Shown piece by piece: positions 7,022 through 16,153 of a stretch of 64,000 nt of DNA. Below the pieces are notes generated by a model. It had not been told where the DNA came from. It searched no databases and worked only from the letters and a program-made list of their open reading frames with translations. Every line of letters starts with the position of its first letter. Within the stretch, counting starts at the first letter, position 1. The position numbers were made by a program, and so were the translations under genes. The stretch is from Arenibacter echinorum (GTDB taxonomy: Bacteria > Bacteroidota > Bacteroidia > Flavobacteriales > Flavobacteriaceae). Location: contig NZ_QLLN01000008.1 in NCBI RefSeq assembly GCF_003259375.1, forward strand, positions 1 to 64,000, written 5' to 3'.

Positions 7022-9478
7022 TTATATGTGATCTACATTGTAGATTACCCGAACACCTCTGTAATAGGAAATAGCATTAAAGGATTTTTCAATTCTTTTA
7101 ATGCTATTTTTTGTTTTTACCAAAGAGTAGTTTCCCCCGATCTTAATAATAACATTCTTAATATATTGATTTCGGATTCTTGCCACAGGCGGATATTCGG
7201 GCCCCAATACGTTTCCGCCAAAACTATTCCTCAAGGATTTGGCAAACCATTCCGCAGCATCGTTTAGTTTATTGTAATCCTTGTGCTTAAACGTAATTTT
7301 GATAATTCTGTTTATAGGAGGATACTTATACTGTTCCCTTTCATAAATCTGCTCCTGAAACATTCCATTATAATCACTAGTTGTTACCTGCTGTAATATT
7401 CTATGATTGGGATTATAACTCTGAATAATTACCTTACCCCTCTTCTTGGTCCTCCCTGCCCTGCCGGCCACTTGGGTAAGCAATTGAAAACTTCTCTCAT
7501 GAGCCCTAAAATCAGGAAAATTCAACAAAGAATCCGCATTCATGATTCCGACCAGGTTTACATTCCTGAAATCGAGCCCCTTGGTCAGCATTTGGGTACC
7601 CACTAGAATATCCATCTCCTGTTGCTCAAAGGAATTGATGATCTTTTCATAACCATGTTTGCCCCTGGTGGTATCCAAATCCATTCGCCCAACATTGGCC
7701 TTTGGGAACAATTTATTGAGCTCCTGCTCTACCTGCTCGGTTCCAAAACCTTTGGTATCCAAGGTTGCATTCCCACAGGCTTGGCAAGTTTCCTGAAGGG
7801 CTATATGATAACTGCAATAGTGACATCGCAATTGTTTTCTTTGCTGGTGATAGGTTAAACTTACATCGCAATTTGGACATTGGGGCGCATGCCCGCAGGT
7901 AGTACATTCCATAATGGGCGCAAACCCTCGTCTATTTTGAAAGAGAATAACCTGCTCCCCGTTATCCAAGGTCTCCGCAATCTCTTCCAATAACCGCTCC
8001 GAAAAATGTCCTTTCATCCTCTTTTTTCGGGACTGCTCCTTTATATCTACCAATTCCATGTCCGGCATAAGCACATTCCCGTATCTTCTTTCTATATGCG
8101 CATAGCCGTACTTGCCGACCTTTACGTTATAAAAGCTTTCCACACTTGGCGTGGCGGACCCCAATAGAATATCGCTCCCGTGCAAATTACCTAAAACAAT
8201 GGCGGCGTCCCTTGCGTGATATCTGGGCGCCGGGTCATATTGTTTAAAAGAACTTTCATGCTCCTCATCCACAATAACCAATCCCAGATCCTTAAATGGC
8301 AAAAACAAAGCAGACCTGGCCCCAATTACAATCTGTGCTTTTGGCTTGCCCTCCAAAACATTATTCCAAACTTCCACCCTTTCCTGAACATTATATTTTG
8401 AATGATAAACGGCCACTTTTTCACCAAAATAGGCCTGTAATCTGGAAATCAACTGGGTAGTTAGGGCAATTTCCGGAAGCAAATAAAGTGCTTGCTTTCC
8501 TTGGCTTAAGAATTCTTCGATCAGCTTCACATAGACCTCTGTTTTCCCCGAAGAGGTAACCCCATGCAAAAGCACTACTTTGTTGTCCTTAAAGGAGTTT
8601 TTTATATCCTTGAGAGCAGCCTTTTGATAGTCGTTCAACGATTTTAAGGTTTCGTTTTCATCATCACCCTCGTAAACAACCCTATCGGTCTGAACAAATT
8701 GTTCTTCCAAAATACCCTTATCTATCAACGTCTTAATGATGGAGCTTGAACTATTACTGGCTTTTTCCAAATCGCTCACCTTTACCGGCTTTTTGGTTGC
8801 TGCTTGTAATTGAAACAAAGACAATACCACTTGGCTTTGTTTGGGAGCCCTGGTCAAACCATTCAACAAGGCTTCCAAATTCTCTTCAGACCTATAGTTT
8901 TTTCCCAGTTGAACGTATCGGACTAATTTGGGTTTATATTGTTCGTACATCTCCTCCTTGAGAAAGATGATATTCTTTTGAAGCAACCTATTTAAAACTG
9001 GGATGATATTCTTTTTGTCTAGGATATCACTTATTTCCTGAACCCTGAGAATTGATTGATGCTGTAAGGCCTCGAACACCATAAATTCATCATCGAGCAA
9101 ATCGCTTTCCTCTATATTCGCCCTATCGTTCCTGAGTATCAAAGTTTCACTTTCCAAAAGCAGGGCACTTGGTACGGCCGAGCGAAAAACTTCCCCTATA
9201 GAACACATATAATATTGGGCCAACCAATGCCAGAACTTAAGTTGGATATTGGTCACAACAGGATAATCGTCCAATATTTGATCAATTTCCTTTGCTTCGT
9301 AGACTAAAGGTGCGGTGTTATGGATTTCGAACACCAAGGCTGTATATATTTTTGATTTTCCGAAGGGAACGGCTACCCTCATTCCAGGTTTTAATATTTT
9401 GGCCTCTTCCTCGTTAACCTTATAGGTAAAGAGCTTTTCTATAGGAATGGGTAAAATAACATTGATAAAATCCTGCAT
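7022..9478 (-). CDS. priA: Primosomal replicative helicase PriA
   Basis: An 818-residue 3'-5' superfamily 2 helicase that reloads the replisome at stalled forks. Visible are the N-terminal fork-binding domain, Walker A GVTSSGKTEVY, the DEEH box (VIVDEEHESS), the paired zinc cysteines (CTTCGHAPQCPNC and CHYC...CQAC) and the helicase C-domain motif GTQMLTKGLDF. Length is normal for Bacteroidetes. Last gene of nadC-yihY-DUF2147-priA, 13 bases after the DUF2147 gene. Its 3' end carries a strong hairpin that seems to terminate the convergent regulator gene. Confidence 0.97.
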   Translation of the reverse strand: MQDFINVILPIPIEKLFTYKVNEEEAKILKPGMRVAVPFGKSKIYTALVFEIHNTAPLVYEAKEIDQILDDYPVVTNIQLKFWHWLAQYYMCSIGEVFRSAVPSALLLESETLILRNDRANIEESDLLDDEFMVFEALQHQSILRVQEISDILDKKNIIPVLNRLLQKNIIFLKEEMYEQYKPKLVRYVQLGKNYRSEENLEALLNGLTRAPKQSQVVLSLFQLQAATKKPVKVSDLEKASNSSSSIIKTLIDKGILEEQFVQTDRVVYEGDDENETLKSLNDYQKAALKDIKNSFKDNKVVLLHGVTSSGKTEVYVKLIEEFLSQGKQALYLLPEIALTTQLISRLQAYFGEKVAVYHSKYNVQERVEVWNNVLEGKPKAQIVIGARSALFLPFKDLGLVIVDEEHESSFKQYDPAPRYHARDAAIVLGNLHGSDILLGSATPSVESFYNVKVGKYGYAHIERRYGNVLMPDMELVDIKEQSRKKRMKGHFSERLLEEIAETLDNGEQVILFQNRRGFAPIMECTTCGHAPQCPNCDVSLTYHQQRKQLRCHYCSYHIALQETCQACGNATLDTKGFGTEQVEQELNKLFPKANVGRMDLDTTRGKHGYEKIINSFEQQEMDILVGTQMLTKGLDFRNVNLVGIMNADSLLNFPDFRAHERSFQLLTQVAGRAGRTKKRGKVIIQSYNPNHRILQQVTTSDYNGMFQEQIYEREQYKYPPINRIIKITFKHKDYNKLNDAAEWFAKSLRNSFGGNVLGPEYPPVARIRNQYIKNVIIKIGGNYSLVKTKNSIKRIEKSFNAISYYRGVRVIYNVDHI
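7069..7112 (+). terminator. Terminator embedded in the priA coding sequence
   Basis: AAATAGCATTAAA (7069-7081) and TTTAATGCTATTT (7097-7109) form a perfect 13-bp stem with a 15-base loop. On the plus strand it is followed by TTTGTTTTT. It lies 52 bases after the stop of the plus-strand LytTR gene but inside codons of convergent priA. Confidence 0.7.
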
Positions 9479-9491
9479 ATTCCCTAAAATT

Positions 9492-9929
9492 CTATCCTTC
9501 CACCCTTATCCAAGTCTGGGTGCGGTAGATGAAAGCCAAATACCCCCTCACCTTTAATTCATCAGGATTCTCGGGATTTAGCCACAATTTGCACCTAAAG
9601 GTCATTGCTTGTTCCGGATCGAACAAGGTTTTCCCCTTCCATTCCCCATTGCCAATATGCTCTACCTCTTCAATTATCTTCATGCCAAGAATAGGCTGAT
9701 CTTTTTTCTCCCCATCACATTTTCCACAAACGGCATTTTCCTTACCTTCTTCCAATATCTCAACAACATGACCGTACATAAGTCCATCTTCCTCATAGAT
9801 ACTAATAATTGCCTTGGGATTACCTGTTCTATCATCGATGGTTTTCCATTTCCCAAAGATGCTTTGCGCCGAAGCCGACAAAGAAAAAAGCATAAAAACA
9901 CCCAACATTGCCCATTTATTCCTTTTCAT
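9492..9929 (-). CDS. DUF2147 domain-containing secreted protein
   Basis: A protein of about 145 residues with a signal peptide (MKRNKWAMLGVFMLFSLSASA) and one DUF2147 domain. The domain shows the typical opening GKWKTIDDRTG, the CGKC cysteine pair (possible disulphide or metal site), PILGMKIIEE and the closing YRTQTWIRV. Alternative in-frame ATG codons lie 1 and 4 codons upstream. The N-terminus overlaps the end of the upstream yihY gene by 14 bases, so translation is probably coupled. Exported; function unknown. Confidence 0.9.
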   Translation of the reverse strand: MKRNKWAMLGVFMLFSLSASAQSIFGKWKTIDDRTGNPKAIISIYEEDGLMYGHVVEILEEGKENAVCGKCDGEKKDQPILGMKIIEEVEHIGNGEWKGKTLFDPEQAMTFRCKLWLNPENPDELKVRGYLAFIYRTQTWIRVEG

Positions 9930-10902
9930 CATGTTTATCATATTTTTTTCTTAAAGAATTTAACGAGGCATTCAGTTCAAACCCCAACAGCAAGATATTG
10001 GAATTTAACCAAATAAATACCAATAAAATCAACAAACCTCCTAAAGCACCGTATAATTCGTTATATCGGGCAAATTTTTCAACATATACCCCGAATAAAT
10101 AGGAAGTAAGTATAAAAAGCAAGGTAGTCATCAAGGCTCCGGCTGAAAAAAATTTGGCCTGCCTTCCCTCCTTGGTGCCAAAATAATATAGAATAGCCGT
10201 TACAAAATAGGCCAACATACCCAAAAACAAAAACTTACCCCATTGCACCAAAATAAATTCACTTTGATCCACCTCCAATTCCACTCCCCTGTGTGTTATA
10301 TCATATAATCCAATAAGTACATATGCCTCAAAATAAACAAATATGACTGCCCCTAACAGAAGAAGTATGGACAGCATCAAGCCCACCATCAAGGAATAGA
10401 CATATTGCTTAAATATACTGCGATTGAGATTTACATGGTAAGAGTTCTCAAATCCCACAAAAATGGCATTCACCCCGTTGGCCATCAAAAAAATTGAGGT
10501 TATAAATGCGATTGCAGAGGATAGGACATCCCCTCTTTCCTGCTCACTGATCTGCAAGTAAATTTCACTAAAATAATCACCCGTTGCCCTAGGTAGAAAT
10601 GATTCCAAAAAAATTAGGAATTCCGTGTCAAAATTCGAATTTCCCACAGAAACATAGGGAATGATGAAAGGAATTAGGGTAACCAAAAAAATCAACAATG
10701 GAAATAGGGCCAAAAACAAACTAAAGGAAATGGAGCTTGCCCGGGTGGATAAGGCTCCTTTCACTATCCCCAAAACATACATCTCAATAAGGTCATAAAA
10801 AGAAAGGCCCTCAAAGGCAGGCAACTTAAAACTTTTCATTAGCCCCACTACCCAATTCACTATGGGAATCTTCTCCAGTTTTCTTTCGATTTCCTGGGAC
10901 AT
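9916..10902 (-). CDS. YihY/BrkB family inner-membrane protein
   Basis: A 328-residue integral membrane protein of the YihY (formerly ribonuclease BN-like) / UPF0761 family. Six hydrophobic segments fit residues about 55-85, 120-145, 165-195, 215-240, 250-275 and 285-310. The signature ALSTRASSISFSLFLALFPL lies at the first one and GALGGLLILLVFIWLNSNILLLG near the end. The family was once called RNase BN in error; the actual role is unknown. Its start codon directly follows the nadC stop, so the two are cotranscribed. Confidence 0.93.
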   Translation of the reverse strand: MSQEIERKLEKIPIVNWVVGLMKSFKLPAFEGLSFYDLIEMYVLGIVKGALSTRASSISFSLFLALFPLLIFLVTLIPFIIPYVSVGNSNFDTEFLIFLESFLPRATGDYFSEIYLQISEQERGDVLSSAIAFITSIFLMANGVNAIFVGFENSYHVNLNRSIFKQYVYSLMVGLMLSILLLLGAVIFVYFEAYVLIGLYDITHRGVELEVDQSEFILVQWGKFLFLGMLAYFVTAILYYFGTKEGRQAKFFSAGALMTTLLFILTSYLFGVYVEKFARYNELYGALGGLLILLVFIWLNSNILLLGFELNASLNSLRKKYDKHDEKE

Positions 10903-11760
10903 TTAAACGGCTTTAAGACTAAGATCCATATTGTATATGGAATGTGTTAATGCACCCGAAGAGATAAAATCAACACCACATTCTGCATATTTCCTTATAG
11001 TTTCCTCATTAATTCCGCCAGAAGATTCTGTAAGACATTTATCCCCGATCATTTTTACAGCTTTCTGGGTATCCGCAAAACTAAAGTTATCCAGCAAAAT
11101 CCTATATATTCCGTTAGACTGCAAGATTACATCAACCTCTTTGAGGTTTCTAGCTTCTACAATAATTTTTAGATCTAATTTTTTGTCGGCCAGATATTGT
11201 TGTGTTTTTTCAATTGCCTTTGTGATACCTCCAGCAAAATCGATATGGTTATCCTTTAGCATAACCATATCATAGAGGGCAAATCTATGATTTTCACCTC
11301 CACCTATCTTTACCGCCCATTTTTCCAATGCCCTTATTCCAGGGGTTGTCTTACGGGTATCCAAAATCTTGGTGTTGGTACCTTCCATAAGTTTTACAAA
11401 ATAATTGGTCTTGGTGGCAATGGCACTCATTCTTTGCATCCCATTAAGAACCAACCTCTCTGCCTTTAAAATACTTTGAGAACTTCCCGAAACATAAAAC
11501 ACGATATCCCCAAATTTTACGGCTGCGCCGTCTTTAATAAGTTCTTCCACTTCTAAGTTACTATCCACATATTGGAAAACTTTTTTGGCAAAATCCACTC
11601 CGGCAATAATACCCTTGTCCTTGACCAACAGCTTTGCCTTTCCGGTTGCAGAGGCCGGTATACATGCCAGTGAGCTGTGATCGCCATCTCCTACATCTTC
11701 CCGTATAGCATTCTTTATAATTAAATCGAGCTCCTTCTTAAATTGTTGTTCTGATATCAT
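10903..11760 (-). CDS. nadC: Nicotinate-nucleotide pyrophosphorylase (carboxylating)
   Basis: A 285-residue quinolinate phosphoribosyltransferase that makes nicotinate mononucleotide in de novo NAD synthesis. Seen: EDVGDGDHSS near the N-terminus, the KAERLVLNGMQRMSAIAT helix, the substrate-binding block TRKTTPGIRALEKWAVKIGGG, HRFALYDMVMLKDNH, and the C-terminal ESSGGINEETIRKYAECGVDFIS phosphate-binding region. First gene of the minus-strand operon that ends in priA. nadA and nadB are not in the window. Confidence 0.97.
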   Translation of the reverse strand: MISEQQFKKELDLIIKNAIREDVGDGDHSSLACIPASATGKAKLLVKDKGIIAGVDFAKKVFQYVDSNLEVEELIKDGAAVKFGDIVFYVSGSSQSILKAERLVLNGMQRMSAIATKTNYFVKLMEGTNTKILDTRKTTPGIRALEKWAVKIGGGENHRFALYDMVMLKDNHIDFAGGITKAIEKTQQYLADKKLDLKIIVEARNLKEVDVILQSNGIYRILLDNFSFADTQKAVKMIGDKCLTESSGGINEETIRKYAECGVDFISSGALTHSIYNMDLSLKAV

Positions 11761-11939
11761 GCACTATTTTTTCTATGCTAATTTACTAAAATGTTTCTCC
11801 AATTCCGCCTCCTTTGAAATTTCATTAATGGTCAAATGTTCCAAATAAAACAAACCTCCGAGCTAATTTGAAACCTACTATTTCACATTGGCACAGCAAT
11901 TCTTCATTTAATTAACGGCATGCGTGCATAATCTTCTTT

Positions 11940-11969
11940 TTGGAGTTTGAAATATGCACATTACATTTG
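11940..11969 (+). promoter_or_regulatory. rlmH promoter abutting the start codon
   Basis: TTG at 11940-11942, a 19-base spacer and TACATTTG at 11962-11969 match the flavobacterial consensus exactly. The rlmH ATG is at 11974, only four bases past the -7 box, so the transcript would have almost no leader. Confidence 0.6.
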
Positions 11970-11973
11970 CCCA

Positions 11974-12447
11974 ATGACTATAAAACTATTAGTACTGGGA
12001 AAAACAGATAGTACTCAATTGAACCAATTAATTGAGGAATATCAGAATAGGCTAAAACACTATATTAAGTTTGAGCTGGAAATAATTCCCGACATAAAGA
12101 ATACCAAAAATCTGTCCGAAAAACAACAAAAGGAAAAAGAAGGGGACGCCATACTCAATAAACTTAGTGCTACAGATTTACTCGTGCTGTTGGATGAAAA
12201 CGGAAAACAGAAAACTTCCGTAGAATTCTCGGAATACCTACAAAAAAACATGAACTCCGGCCTAAAGCAACTTGTATTTGTCATTGGTGGACCTTACGGA
12301 TTTAGCGATGCGGTGTATCAAAAAAGCCGAGGTAAAATCAGTTTATCAAAAATGACCTTTTCGCACCAAATGGTCCGATTGTTTATGGTGGAGCAGCTTT
12401 ATAGGGCATTTACCATTCTAAGGAATGAACCTTACCACCATCAATAG
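11974..12447 (+). CDS. rlmH: 23S rRNA pseudouridine(1915)-N3-methyltransferase
   Basis: A 157-residue SPOUT-class methyltransferase that methylates pseudouridine 1915 in helix 69 of 23S rRNA using SAM. I start at MTIKLLVLGKT, which is the family N-terminus, not at the ATG nine codons upstream, which lies before the promoter -7 box. The SAM-binding knot shows VFVIGGPYGFS, and the C-terminus SHQMVRLFMVEQLYRAFTIL is typical, ending NEPYHHQ. Single gene, divergent from nadC. Confidence 0.95.
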   Translation: MTIKLLVLGKTDSTQLNQLIEEYQNRLKHYIKFELEIIPDIKNTKNLSEKQQKEKEGDAILNKLSATDLLVLLDENGKQKTSVEFSEYLQKNMNSGLKQLVFVIGGPYGFSDAVYQKSRGKISLSKMTFSHQMVRLFMVEQLYRAFTILRNEPYHHQ

Positions 12448-12545
12448 CAATACGCGATTACAAAAGAAGGTACCAACCTATTTAAAAAATATCCTTTTCA
12501 GTTAACCGCCAAAGGTTCGATTCCCAGAATTTTTTCATTAAAATG

Positions 12546-12581
12546 CATAAAAAAACTGCCTGAAAATAAATTTCAGGCAGT
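12546..12581 (-). terminator. Terminator downstream of the HAD-PGDH fusion gene
   Basis: ACTGCCTGAAA (12555-12565) pairs with TTTCAGGCAGT (12571-12581), an 11-bp stem. On the minus strand it is followed by TTTTTT. It can also act for convergent rlmH. Confidence 0.8.
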
Positions 12582-12608
12582 CCTTTAGGTTTGATTACCA
12601 ATAACATT

Positions 12609-14501
12609 CTAATATAAAACCCTAAATTTAATAGTGTTATCTATTTTTTTAAGGGCCTTTAGAACATCCTTATTATATTCTTTGTCCAAATCGGAAATTA
12701 CATATCCCACCTCGTTATCCGTAGAAAGATACTGTCCCGAAATATTCATATCATAACGGGCCAAAACTTCATTGATCTTCGCCATAACGCCTGGTACATT
12801 CTTGTGAATATGTAAAAAACGATGGGCATTATTTTGTTTAGGCAGTCTAATATTTGGAAAGTTTACAGCATCTACAGTATTCCCAGAATTAATATAGTCC
12901 ATTATTTTATTGGGAACAAAATCAGCTATATCACGTTGTGCTTCTTCCGTACTACCACCAATATGGGGAGTAAGAATAACGTTCTCCAAGCCTTTAAGCT
13001 CTGTTAAGAACTCACCATTGCTTCTAGGCTCCTCTGGAAAAACATCTATAGCCGCTCCCGCAATCTTTCCGCTTTTTAAGGCATTGGCCAAAGCTTCAAT
13101 GTCCACCACAAAACCTCTGGACAGGTTTACGAATAGGGCACCATCCTTCATTTGATTAATTTCCCTTTCCCCTATAAAATTATTATTGGCCTTATTATCG
13201 TCTATGTGCAAGGTTACCACATCAGAAACATTTAACAAATCTTCCAATGTATTGCATTTGGTGGCATTACCCAAAGCCAATTGATCTCCTACATCATAGT
13301 AGTAAACACGCATCCCCAAGGCCTCGGCCAATACGGACAATTGTTTTCCAATATTTCCATAACCTATAATACCCAGATTTTTACCTCGTACCTCTTTTGA
13401 ATTGGCCGCAGTTTTATTCCATTGTCCAGCGTGGATTTCAGTACTGCGCGGAAAGATACTTCTCATTAACATGATGATCTCACCAATAGCCAGTTCCACA
13501 ACAGACCGTGTATTGCTATACGGGGCATTAAATACTACTACTCCTTTTTTCTTGCAGGCCTCCAAATCTATTTGGGTAGTACCTATACAGAAAGCGCCAA
13601 CCACCATTAACTTGTCTGCCGCAGCCAACACATTTTTGGTGACTTGGGTCTTGGAACGTATTCCTAGGACATGTACTCCTTTTATTTTTTCAATTAGTTC
13701 ATCCTCTGATAGGCTATGCTTCAGAAGCTCTACGGAAAACCCCTCCTCGGAAAGGGTATCAAAAGCATTTTGATGGACATTTTCCAACAATAAAATCTTA
13801 ATTCTATTCTTTGGGTAGGATATCTTTCTTGGCAACTTGTTCACAAATAAAAATTCATCTAAATTAGGTGTAATATAGTCTGCGTTTCTCGCAGCCTTTT
13901 CTCTATGCACATTCTCGGTATAGGCGAAAAATTTATCCGCAATACCTGCTTCGCGCATTACATAGTCACTATAACCGTCTCCAATTACCTGTACTTCCCC
14001 TTGTAAATCCAAGTTTTTTAAACAGGCAATTTTTCCGTTGTGCGAGGCCAATACGTTAGCCTCGTCAAATCCTATTATTTTACCGTTTTCGTCGAACCGA
14101 AATGTATTGGCATACACCCTATCCGCAGGAATGTTGTATTCGGCGACTATGGGATCTATAAACTCTTTAAAGCCACAGGAAATTACATAAATATCATCGG
14201 AATAATTATGAAAAAATTCCTTGTTGGATTCTATCGACTTGGATATCTTTTGGCGAAGTAATTGGACCAAATTCTCCAAGTCGTCCTTGTGTGCGTTTAA
14301 TAAATTAATTCTTTTTTCCAAGGACTGGGTAAAAGAAATGTCCCCATCAATGCCCAGATTGGTTATTTTTTGGATTTCCCGAATAATATCATCCTTATCC
14401 GCTCTTCCATTTAGCGTAATCTCCGCCAAAACATCCAGTGCCTCTACCCTAGTTAGGGTACTATCAAAATCAAACACATATTTTCTGCCTACCGCAACCA
14501 T
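12609..14501 (-). CDS. serA: Phosphoserine-phosphatase-like / phosphoglycerate dehydrogenase fusion
   Basis: A 630-residue two-enzyme protein. Residues 1-215 are a HAD phosphatase of the SerB type: nucleophile pair Asp11/Asp13 (FDFDSTLTR), Ser108 (ISCGFKE), metal site GDGYSDY at 174-180. Residues 234-545 are D-3-phosphoglycerate dehydrogenase: NAD-binding GIIGYGNIGK (377-386), catalytic Arg462 (LSRGF), Glu490 or 491 and His513 (TPHIGGST). Residues 558-630 form an ACT domain, usually the serine-sensing part. Thus the first and last steps of serine synthesis may be on one chain. The same architecture occurs in other Bacteroidetes. Whether the HAD part is a true phosphoserine phosphatase is inferred. 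Confidence 0.93.
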   Translation of the reverse strand: MVAVGRKYVFDFDSTLTRVEALDVLAEITLNGRADKDDIIREIQKITNLGIDGDISFTQSLEKRINLLNAHKDDLENLVQLLRQKISKSIESNKEFFHNYSDDIYVISCGFKEFIDPIVAEYNIPADRVYANTFRFDENGKIIGFDEANVLASHNGKIACLKNLDLQGEVQVIGDGYSDYVMREAGIADKFFAYTENVHREKAARNADYITPNLDEFLFVNKLPRKISYPKNRIKILLLENVHQNAFDTLSEEGFSVELLKHSLSEDELIEKIKGVHVLGIRSKTQVTKNVLAAADKLMVVGAFCIGTTQIDLEACKKKGVVVFNAPYSNTRSVVELAIGEIIMLMRSIFPRSTEIHAGQWNKTAANSKEVRGKNLGIIGYGNIGKQLSVLAEALGMRVYYYDVGDQLALGNATKCNTLEDLLNVSDVVTLHIDDNKANNNFIGEREINQMKDGALFVNLSRGFVVDIEALANALKSGKIAGAAIDVFPEEPRSNGEFLTELKGLENVILTPHIGGSTEEAQRDIADFVPNKIMDYINSGNTVDAVNFPNIRLPKQNNAHRFLHIHKNVPGVMAKINEVLARYDMNISGQYLSTDNEVGYVISDLDKEYNKDVLKALKKIDNTIKFRVLY

Positions 14502-14521
14502 TGAATCTGAATTTTAAGGGG

Positions 14522-14529
14522 CAAAAGTA
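14522..14529 (-). promoter_or_regulatory. Promoter -7 box of the serA fusion gene
   Basis: Minus-strand TACTTTTG (14529-14522) is an exact match to TAnnTTTG, about 20 bases before the start codon. No well-spaced -33 TTG is obvious. Confidence 0.5.
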
Positions 14530-14765
14530 TGAATTAATTTTATCCAACTCCCTATTATTACGAAGAAAAGTAATCGATACTTGATTTTCATCGATATATG
14601 TAAGAAAATGATTTTTTTATACCATTAAAATTAAGGAATTGATAAAATTTTTTCTTCACCCAACCTTCAAGCTAATGTTTAAATCCACCATTCATAACTA
14701 CTAAAGTGAAATTGATTTAATACAGATAAGATCTACCAATATTCCTGCATTGGCCTTATACACCT

Positions 14766-15467
14766 TTAGCGAACCCCAAGATAAATTAATCCGGTTATGA
14801 TGGCCAATCCAAAACTCAGTAGGGTGCCGATCAATATATACTCCGTAAGCTTTCTTGAGTTACTTTCCTTAAGGTCATTGAACCTGAAAACAGATTTGGC
14901 GGTAATCAATAGACCAATTGCCTCCCATCTACCTAAAATTATAAAGATCAATACAAACAATCGTTCTATAATTCCAATATACTTTCCCGCATTTGGAAGG
15001 GATTTATGGTCCAATTCTATCCTGTCCGACATACCTTCCAACAATTTGGCCATAATAATGGAAGAGGGATAACTTGCAAATACAACTGCCGTAACCAACG
15101 GCCAATTCATTTCCTGTAAAAGACCCACGGTATGCCCCACTAAATCAGAATTAAACACACAGCAATACAAAACAACCAAATGCAATGCCTGGTCTATAAA
15201 AAAAGGAATGGCCTTGTTCTCAAAATAAGGATTGGCATATAATTTTGAGAGGTCTATAAAATAATGTGATATACCAATGACCAAAACCCATCCCCATAAT
15301 TTTAAATCCCACAATAACAACATGGCGATTATTACATGAACCAATATATGCAGGTATAGATATTTGGACGCTATCTTATTTGCCTCTTTGTGCACCACCC
15401 ATTTATTGGGTTGAAACAGAAAGTCCCCCAGAAGGTGGGCCAACAATAGCTTAGTAAACAATATCAT
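14766..15467 (-). CDS. DUF3307 domain-containing membrane protein
   Basis: A 233-residue polytopic membrane protein. The N-terminal DUF3307 domain has the conserved LLLAHLLGDFLFQPNKWV block, HILVHVIIAM and ISHYFIDLSKLY. Further hydrophobic segments follow at about 85-115, 155-170 and 210-233. Its start codon overlaps the satD stop by four bases (ATGA), so the two genes are translationally coupled. Function unknown; the constant pairing suggests that the SatD protein and this membrane protein act together. Confidence 0.9.
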   Translation of the reverse strand: MILFTKLLLAHLLGDFLFQPNKWVVHKEANKIASKYLYLHILVHVIIAMLLLWDLKLWGWVLVIGISHYFIDLSKLYANPYFENKAIPFFIDQALHLVVLYCCVFNSDLVGHTVGLLQEMNWPLVTAVVFASYPSSIIMAKLLEGMSDRIELDHKSLPNAGKYIGIIERLFVLIFIILGRWEAIGLLITAKSVFRFNDLKESNSRKLTEYILIGTLLSFGLAIITGLIYLGVR

Positions 15468-16075
15468 TCCTTAATATGTTTTATATTTTGATCGTAATAC
15501 GCCAGTAGATCCAACACCAAATCCATCCTGGCCCGCTTTAATCGCTGGCTTACCGCTGATTGCCTTATTTTTAATTGGTCCGCAACCTCCTGTTGGGAAG
15601 CGTTTGGTTTTGCTAGGGCCAAACTCACCATTTGTGCTGAAACAGTAGACCAATCGTCCATAAAATTCAATGCAAGTTTCAACATAAGGTTCAACGTTTC
15701 ATCCTTATCGTCATGGCCTGTAACTATGGCCAAATTAAGCTTTTGCTCCTTTAAGGTTTCAAAAATTCTACCGGAGCGTTGGTATGCCTTCCCGTTGGAC
15801 TGACTCACACTGCTCCCTACGAACGTTTCGGACCCCAGTCCTATCCCCATTCTCACATCCAAATTCTTGATGGATTTAATGAGGGCTTTTATCTGAACGG
15901 CCATAGGCAAAGCTCTTTCCGGGCTTGTTCTTATTTGAAATTCATCGCCCCTATAAATCTCCCAATCATTGGGTGTTTTGCCATGACGACCAAGGTATGG
16001 CTTCAGAATATCCATCCATTCCGAAGCCCCATAGCGGTCAGAATTAATAATATCCCCTGTAATTATAGCTACCAT
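15464..16075 (-). CDS. SatD family protein with C-terminal helix-turn-helix
   Basis: A 203-residue protein of the SatD family, named after a gene of an acid-tolerance operon in streptococci. Residues 1-135 hold the SatD core (MVAIITGDIINSDR, WEIYRGDEFQIR, RMGIGLGSE), which reminds me of nucleotide-cyclase-like folds. Residues about 155-190 form a helix-turn-helix (ASQQEVADQLKIRQSAVSQR), so the protein can probably bind DNA. Three iterated 28-bp boxes lie immediately upstream of its start codon and are an obvious candidate operator. First gene of a two-gene operon with DUF3307. Confidence 0.85.
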   Translation of the reverse strand: MVAIITGDIINSDRYGASEWMDILKPYLGRHGKTPNDWEIYRGDEFQIRTSPERALPMAVQIKALIKSIKNLDVRMGIGLGSETFVGSSVSQSNGKAYQRSGRIFETLKEQKLNLAIVTGHDDKDETLNLMLKLALNFMDDWSTVSAQMVSLALAKPNASQQEVADQLKIRQSAVSQRLKRARMDLVLDLLAYYDQNIKHIKE

Positions 16076-16077
16076 AT

Positions 16078-16153
16078 ATAAGTTAAAATGCTAATATATT
16101 AAAATATAAGCTAAAATACTAATATTTTTACTTATAAGTTAAATCGATTATAA
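16078..16153. repeat. Three direct repeats at 28-bp spacing before satD
   Basis: Copies begin at 16078 (ATAAGTTAAAATGCTAATAT), 16106 (ATAAGCTAAAATACTAATAT) and 16134 (ATAAGTTAAATCGATTATAA). Copies 1 and 2 agree at 18 of 20 bases; copy 3 agrees with copy 1 at 15 of 20. The period is exactly 28 bp. The array starts two bases upstream of the satD start codon (16075), so it must overlap promoter and leader. Confidence 0.75.

Noticed and set aside
12505..12530. tRNA T-arm-like sequence GGTTCGATTCC after rlmH
   Set aside because: The flanking bases do not pair as a T stem, and no acceptor stem, D-arm or anticodon arm is found upstream. At most a remnant; more likely chance.
16078..16153. The 28-bp repeats as a CRISPR array or replication origin
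   Set aside because: Repeats are short and degenerate with 8-base spacers, no cas genes or dnaA/rep genes are near, and they sit at a promoter.
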